A stretch of DNA of 19,542 nucleotides. Origin: Treponema sp. (GTDB lineage Bacteria > Spirochaetota > Spirochaetia > Treponematales > Breznakiellaceae). Made by a program: the position numbers and the translations under genes. The DNA is taken from the NCBI GenBank assembly GCA_031254385.1, contig JAIRUO010000007.1, forward strand, positions 1 to 19,542, given 5' to 3'. Positions 16,592-19,542 of the stretch are shown here, piece by piece. The notes under the pieces were generated by a model. It worked only from the letters and a program-made list of their open reading frames with translations, did not search any database and had not been told where the DNA came from. How positions within the stretch are numbered: position 1 is the first letter of the stretch; each line of letters opens with the position of its first letter.

Positions 16592-16765
16592 TTAGTAGAA
16601 CAGGGTAAAAGCGTTTAACTGTGTCAGAATAAACCCGCCGGACGGGGAGCGTGCATAAAAAACCCTGTAGAACCTGGCTACGGAGCCAAGGTCTCCTACG
16701 CCAGGGAATTCCAGTATGTTTTTTCTGTCCCGCATCCCCGCTCCGGCGGCTCTCTGCTGATACAT
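16592..16765 (-). CDS. Possible 57-residue ORF overlapping a palindromic element
   Basis: An ATG-to-TAA frame on the minus strand encodes 57 residues (MYQQRAAGAGMRDRKNILEF at the start, then PGVGDLGSVARFYRVFYARS). Composition is protein-like and arginine-rich with no membrane segment, but there is no Shine-Dalgarno before the ATG and the frame lies across the closed palindrome at 16635-16749. It is most likely a chance frame within a repeat; a small protein carried by a repeated element is the alternative. Confidence 0.2.
   Translation of the reverse strand: MYQQRAAGAGMRDRKNILEFPGVGDLGSVARFYRVFYARSPSGGFILTQLNAFTLFY
16635..16749. repeat. Palindromic structured element downstream of the GH94 gene
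   Basis: The ends CCGCCGGACGGGGA (16635-16648) and TCCCCGCTCCGGCGG (16735-16749) pair over 14 bp with one bulged base. Inside, AAAAAAC pairs with GTTTTTT, and CCTGGC pairs with GCCAGG around a further GGAG/CTCC hairpin, so the whole ~115 bp folds into one branched stem. It has no ORF with a ribosome site. It may be a dispersed palindromic repeat, a MITE with terminal inverted repeats, or a structured RNA; no target-site duplication is obvious. Confidence 0.6.
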
Positions 16766-16767
16766 GA

Positions 16768-16812
16768 CAAAAGCATTTACTCTGCTTATATATAAATAAG
16801 TAAATGCTTTTG
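16768..16812. terminator. AT-rich 14-bp hairpin, possible bidirectional terminator
   Basis: CAAAAGCATTTACT (16768-16781) and its perfect reverse complement (16799-16812) enclose a 17-nt AT-rich loop. The arm ends give short T-runs (CTTTTG) on both strands. It lies between the GH94 gene and the tRNA promoter and would end transcription from the left. No long T-tract follows, so termination is a guess; it could also be part of a repeat. Confidence 0.4.
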
Positions 16813-16821
16813 CCCTGGTGC

Positions 16822-16850
16822 TTGTACAAATTTTTCAAACATGGTATAAA
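16822..16850 (+). promoter_or_regulatory. Promoter of the tRNA-Gly gene
   Basis: TTGTAC (16822-16827), exactly 17 bp, TATAAA (16845-16850). Expected start is near 16857, giving a 5' leader of about 40 nt removed by RNase P. Confidence 0.6.
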
Positions 16851-16896
16851 TAGTATCTGCCTATATGTTAGACACATTATGAAGGAGTTCTGTAAA

Positions 16897-16967
16897 GCGG
16901 ACGTCATATAACGGTATTATCCAAGCTTCCCAAGCTTGTGACGCGGGTTCGACTCCCGTCGTCCGCT
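16897..16967 (+). tRNA. tRNA-Gly, anticodon CCC
   Basis: A full cloverleaf can be drawn by hand. The acceptor stem GCGGACG (16897-16903) pairs over 7 bp with CGTCCGC (16960-16966), with discriminator T at 16967. The anticodon stem CAAGC/GCTTG encloses loop TTCCCAA, giving anticodon CCC, which reads GGG glycine codons. The T-arm is GCGGG-TTCGACT-CCCGT. The D-arm is weak (three A-T pairs) but has the usual GGT. The sequence lines up well with E. coli tRNA-Gly(CCC). The 3' CCA is not encoded. The last 17 bases plus two more are repeated 214 bp downstream. Confidence 0.95.
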
Positions 16968-16969
16968 GA
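16951..16969 (+). repeat. Direct repeat, copy 1 (3' end of tRNA-Gly)
   Basis: GACTCCCGTCGTCCGCTGA covers part of the T-loop, the T-stem 3' strand and the acceptor 3' strand of the tRNA gene. The identical 19 bp recur at 17165-17183, as attachment-site duplications do when an element inserts at a tRNA 3' end. A looser match (CATTGCGAAATAGTTTT) continues downstream of this copy. Confidence 0.9.
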
Positions 16970-17030
16970 AGGTTGTTCATTGCGAAATAGTTTTACAGTG
17001 AATACTTAATTTGCATTGAGCCGCCAAATG

Positions 17031-17172
17031 CGGGAGTCGAAACCTTGCCGCGGCCCCGGAGGGTCAAGTGAATACGCAGACCCGAAGGGGCAAACCGCCA
17101 AGGACGGCGGTTTAGCGGCAAGGATGGCCTGGAGGGAGCAAACAGGATGTTTGCGACCGGAAGGGACTCCCG
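17031..17172 (+). ncRNA. Candidate structured RNA or repeat with GGA hairpin loops
   Basis: CGGGAGTC (17031-17038) pairs with GACTCCCG (17165-17172), strengthened by CCTT/AAGG just inside, closing a 142-nt domain. Inside, GCCCC-GGA-GGGTC (17053-17065) pairs with GACCC-GAA-GGGGC (17079-17091), a 10-bp stem with a symmetric purine internal loop. AAACCGCC/GGCGGTTT (17092-17113) has loop AAGGAC. GGC-AAGGATG-GCC (17117-17129) is a weaker hairpin. GCAAACA/TGTTTGC (17138-17154) has triloop GGA. Six GGA motifs occur in ~105 nt. Loops of the ANGGA kind are the binding sites of CsrA. No separate promoter or T-tract terminator is clear, so it may instead be a dispersed repeat or be co-transcribed with the tRNA. 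Confidence 0.4.
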
Positions 17173-17183
17173 TCGTCCGCTGA
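17165..17183 (+). repeat. Direct repeat, copy 2 (partial tRNA-Gly 3' end)
   Basis: An exact second copy of the 19 bp at 16951-16969, without the rest of the tRNA. The following bases TATTGCAAAATAGTTTT resemble those after copy 1 (CATTGCGAAATAGTTTT), so the duplication extends about 45 bp with divergence. Confidence 0.9.
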
Positions 17184-17225
17184 GAATTTATTTATTGCAA
17201 AATAGTTTTTTTGAAGAAAATCCCG

Positions 17226-17231
17226 TATACT
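17226..17231 (+). promoter_or_regulatory. Possible -10 box of the addA-like gene
   Basis: TATACT (17226-17231) lies 24 bp before the GTG start; no good -35 box at 16-18 bp is seen. AAGGAG (17243-17248) six bases before the GTG is a clear ribosome site and supports that start. Confidence 0.35.
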
Positions 17232-17254
17232 ATTCCTTAGTAAAGGAGAATCCG

Positions 17255-19542
17255 GTGTCTGTACAAGGTCTGATGCAGGGGCTCAATAAGGAACAGGAGA
17301 AAGCGGTTACTCTCGAATCTAACGCGGTGGTTGCTGCTGGCGCGGGATCGGGAAAGACAAAGGTGCTGGCCAGCCGTTATGTCTGGCTCATTCTTCAAAA
17401 AAAATTAAAACCAGAAGAAATCCTGACCCTCACCTTTACCAACAAAGCGGTTAGCGAAATGTACAGCCGCATCTACCAGTACCTTCTGGAGAATAATGCT
17501 GACGATGCGATAAAGGATTTTCATAAGGCGCGGATCAGTACACTGGATTCATTTTCCGCAAGCATTGCCAGGACAGCAGCTCCCCGGTACGGCATAAGCC
17601 CGGATTTCAAAAGTGATGATGCGGCACTTCGGGATCTGGCCCGGGAAGCTGCCCTGCAATTTGTTTTGGACAACCGAGAAGCTACGGCTGTCCAGCAGCT
17701 TCTACCGGATCATAAAATAAGAAGACTAGCGGAAGAAATTTTTACCCAAATAATGATAAGGCACAGCCCCATCTCAAGCCCGCTTGATCTTGATAAATAT
17801 CTACTTATTCAAAAAGAAGAAATAATCAGGGCCTGGAAAGAAAAAACCAAGGCAGTTACTACGATAACAACAAGTATGAGTGATGAACTGCGTCACTTAA
17901 CGGCAATAAATAAAAGCATTAATTTTACAAAAGCCTTGGAAAAAATTCTGCTGAATAACCCAATCCCGGTGCTACCGGAAATTGATTCTCTTATGGAAAT
18001 AAAAAACTCATTTGATAAGAATTGGGACGAAGCTTCGCCTCTTTTTGATACTAGGCAAAAAATTAAAACATTTTTTGAATATTATTCCGCGATAATTGCG
18101 ATAAGTACGCCGGGGAATTACGGTGCTGATTACGCTCCGTTAGTTGAAAATTTCAAAGTCCTTAAGGGCAAAAACGAGAATGGCCTTTTTTATGAATTAG
18201 AATCCATTGCCAATTATATACTCAACTTTAGTTTATGTTCTGGCCTCTTTGAATTGATAAACAAGTTCCAGTATGAGATTAACGCAAAAAAAAGGGAGAC
18301 GGGTTTCTTAAGTTTTAATGATATAGCCCGCCTTGCCGTTGATGCCTTAAAAGATCATCCTGACATACGCAAAGTTTATAAAGACTCGCTCAAAATGATC
18401 ACGATTGACGAGTTTCAGGATAACAATGCCCTGCAAAGAGACTTGGTTTACCTTCTGGCGGAAAATATGCAACGTATGGGAAAAGGGATTCCGGCCCAAA
18501 CAGAACTGGAAACAAACCGCATGTTTTTTGTGGGCGATGAAAAACAGTCCATATACCGTTTCCGTGGGGCTGATGTTGCTGTTTTCAGAAGTTTGGGCGA
18601 TGGTTTTTCCCACAGGCAGGAAAATGAAAACATGGAACTAGAGTTCCTTGGACTGACTTACAATTACCGTTCCCGTCCCAGCCTTATTTCCCTTTTTAAC
18701 CGCATTTTTGGCGGTTATCAGAATGAACAACGAATTTTTGTTCCGGGCGTGTTCCTTTCATCATCTTCACATAACGCTGATACTACGAAAAATATTCCAG
18801 ATTTTGAGGCCCAGTACAGCGACATGCTTCCGCCAGATAATGAGTCAAGCAATAATTCTATTGAATCAGTATCCTCAAAAGAAAAGCCGCTTGCGCATTT
18901 CTGTTTCTTAAAAAGCGATGATCTAGACCCTGAAGACAAGGGCGGGATTAAATCGCATGACCTTGAAGCTGTTTTTATTGCAAAAAAAATCCGGGAAATG
19001 GTGGATAAAAAAGAAAAAATCCCCATCAGAACTAATGACGGAATAGAGGTACGCGCCTGCAACTGGAGCGATTTCGCGGTTCTCCAGCGAGCCTATACGC
19101 ATCAAAATACCCTGGAAAAATATTTCCGGGAATTCGGCGTTCCCTATAATACGGATAGGCCTTCCGGGCTATTCAATGATGCGCCCATTCTTGATATGCG
19201 AGCCTATTTACGGCTTTTAGTATATCCTGAAGATCGCATTGCTTATGCGGCCCTCATCCGTTCTCCTTTTATGCGTTTGAGCGATCTCACCCTTGCCGCT
19301 TGTTTACTTAGCATGAATACATCTGGTAAAAATCCCGAACCGTTTACGGAAGAAAACGAGCCCCTCATCCCAGAAAACGACCTTTCCCTTTACCGCCGGG
19401 CAAGAGAACGGTATACTTGTCTGCGCGAAGCAAGCACGAGTTTATCCATAACAGAGCTTGTTACAAAACTCTGGTTTGACGAGGGTTACCGTTACGAGAC
19501 ACTCTGGAATGAATCTGCCCAGGTCTACGAAAGCCTTTTTGA
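17255..19542 (+). CDS. addA: AddA/UvrD-type DNA helicase, C-terminus cut by the window edge
   Basis: The frame opens at a GTG with AAGGAG six bases upstream and runs 762 codons to the window edge without a stop. It is a superfamily 1A helicase: motif I AAGAGSGKT (27-35, K34), Ia LTLTFTNKAVSEM (57-69), motif II ITIDEFQDNNALQ (D385, E386, Q388), motif III FFVGDEKQSIYRFRGAD, and motif IV region LTYNYRSRPSLISLFN. The long insertion between Ia and II (over 300 residues) and the early part SFSASIARTAAPRYG are as in AddA/RecB rather than in UvrD or Rep. AddA works with AddB to resect double-strand breaks; its RecB-type nuclease domain would lie beyond the window, so I cannot confirm it, and a RecB-like or helicase-only relative remains possible. 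Confidence 0.85.
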   Translation, partial: MSVQGLMQGLNKEQEKAVTLESNAVVAAGAGSGKTKVLASRYVWLILQKKLKPEEILTLTFTNKAVSEMYSRIYQYLLENNADDAIKDFHKARISTLDSFSASIARTAAPRYGISPDFKSDDAALRDLAREAALQFVLDNREATAVQQLLPDHKIRRLAEEIFTQIMIRHSPISSPLDLDKYLLIQKEEIIRAWKEKTKAVTTITTSMSDELRHLTAINKSINFTKALEKILLNNPIPVLPEIDSLMEIKNSFDKNWDEASPLFDTRQKIKTFFEYYSAIIAISTPGNYGADYAPLVENFKVLKGKNENGLFYELESIANYILNFSLCSGLFELINKFQYEINAKKRETGFLSFNDIARLAVDALKDHPDIRKVYKDSLKMITIDEFQDNNALQRDLVYLLAENMQRMGKGIPAQTELETNRMFFVGDEKQSIYRFRGADVAVFRSLGDGFSHRQENENMELEFLGLTYNYRSRPSLISLFNRIFGGYQNEQRIFVPGVFLSSSSHNADTTKNIPDFEAQYSDMLPPDNESSNNSIESVSSKEKPLAHFCFLKSDDLDPEDKGGIKSHDLEAVFIAKKIREMVDKKEKIPIRTNDGIEVRACNWSDFAVLQRAYTHQNTLEKYFREFGVPYNTDRPSGLFNDAPILDMRAYLRLLVYPEDRIAYAALIRSPFMRLSDLTLAACLLSMNTSGKNPEPFTEENEPLIPENDLSLYRRARERYTCLREASTSLSITELVTKLWFDEGYRYETLWNESAQVYESLF

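Noticed and set aside
16530..16907. Minus-strand 125-residue frame
   Set aside because: It runs over the GH94 3' end, the palindromic element, the hairpin and the tRNA promoter, has odd composition and no ribosome site.
17031..17183. CRISPR array or tRNA pseudogene array
   Set aside because: There are only two direct copies of a tRNA 3' end with a single large spacer and no regular short repeats; no acceptor 5' half or anticodon arm is present in the second copy.
18347..19105. Short frames on both strands in the right end of the window
   Set aside because: They overlap the helicase gene, whose motifs I, II and III lie in one uninterrupted frame from 17255 to the edge.

Overview
The window looks like chromosome of a spirochaete, most likely a Treponema of the termite- or animal-gut type. 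This is inferred from the gene set and the feel of the proteins (FlgM, an ftsH gene, a GldA/GldF/GldG/DUF4340-like ABC cluster, intracellular cellobiose phosphorylase, AddA-like helicase), not from a database match. Base composition is moderate and even, and GTG starts with good Shine-Dalgarno sites recur.

Layout. Positions 1-3757 are read leftward: an unrecognised coiled-coil protein that runs off the left edge (own strong sigma70-type promoter); then, from right to left, flgM, a terminator, a degenerate iron-alcohol-dehydrogenase-like protein and a TrmH/SpoU RNA methyltransferase, the last two overlapping by 4 bp. Positions 3880-7322 are read rightward: a membrane-anchored double zinc-ribbon protein, a coiled-coil PD-(D/E)XK nuclease-like protein, a ThuA-like protein closely coupled to an exported M15 peptidase, and a small XRE regulator. 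ftsH (7319-9286) is read leftward and meets the XRE gene tail to tail. From 9462 rightward come the ABC ATPase, ABC-2 permease, GldG-like auxiliary protein and DUF4340 protein in one tight operon, then cellobiose phosphorylase (GH94). A 670-bp stretch with a tRNA-Gly(CCC) and two strongly structured elements follows, then the start of an AddA/UvrD-type helicase that runs off the right edge.

How the parts work together. FlgM is the anti-sigma-28 factor of the flagellar regulon, and a perfect sigma28-type -10 box lies just upstream of it. The ATPase, permease, GldG-like and DUF4340 proteins probably form one envelope complex. Cellobiose phosphorylase, which lacks a signal peptide, gives the cell phosphorolytic use of imported cellobiose, fitting a plant-fibre habitat.

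The most unusual part is 16585-17254. The 3' end of the tRNA-Gly gene is repeated exactly 214 bp downstream. Between the copies lies a roughly 142-nt element closed by a long stem, with several hairpins, six GGA motifs (several in hairpin loops) and an inverted copy of the tRNA T-arm. It may be a small element inserted at the tRNA gene, a dispersed repeat, or a structured RNA of the CsrA-binding kind; the sequence alone cannot decide. A second closed palindromic element lies upstream of the tRNA.
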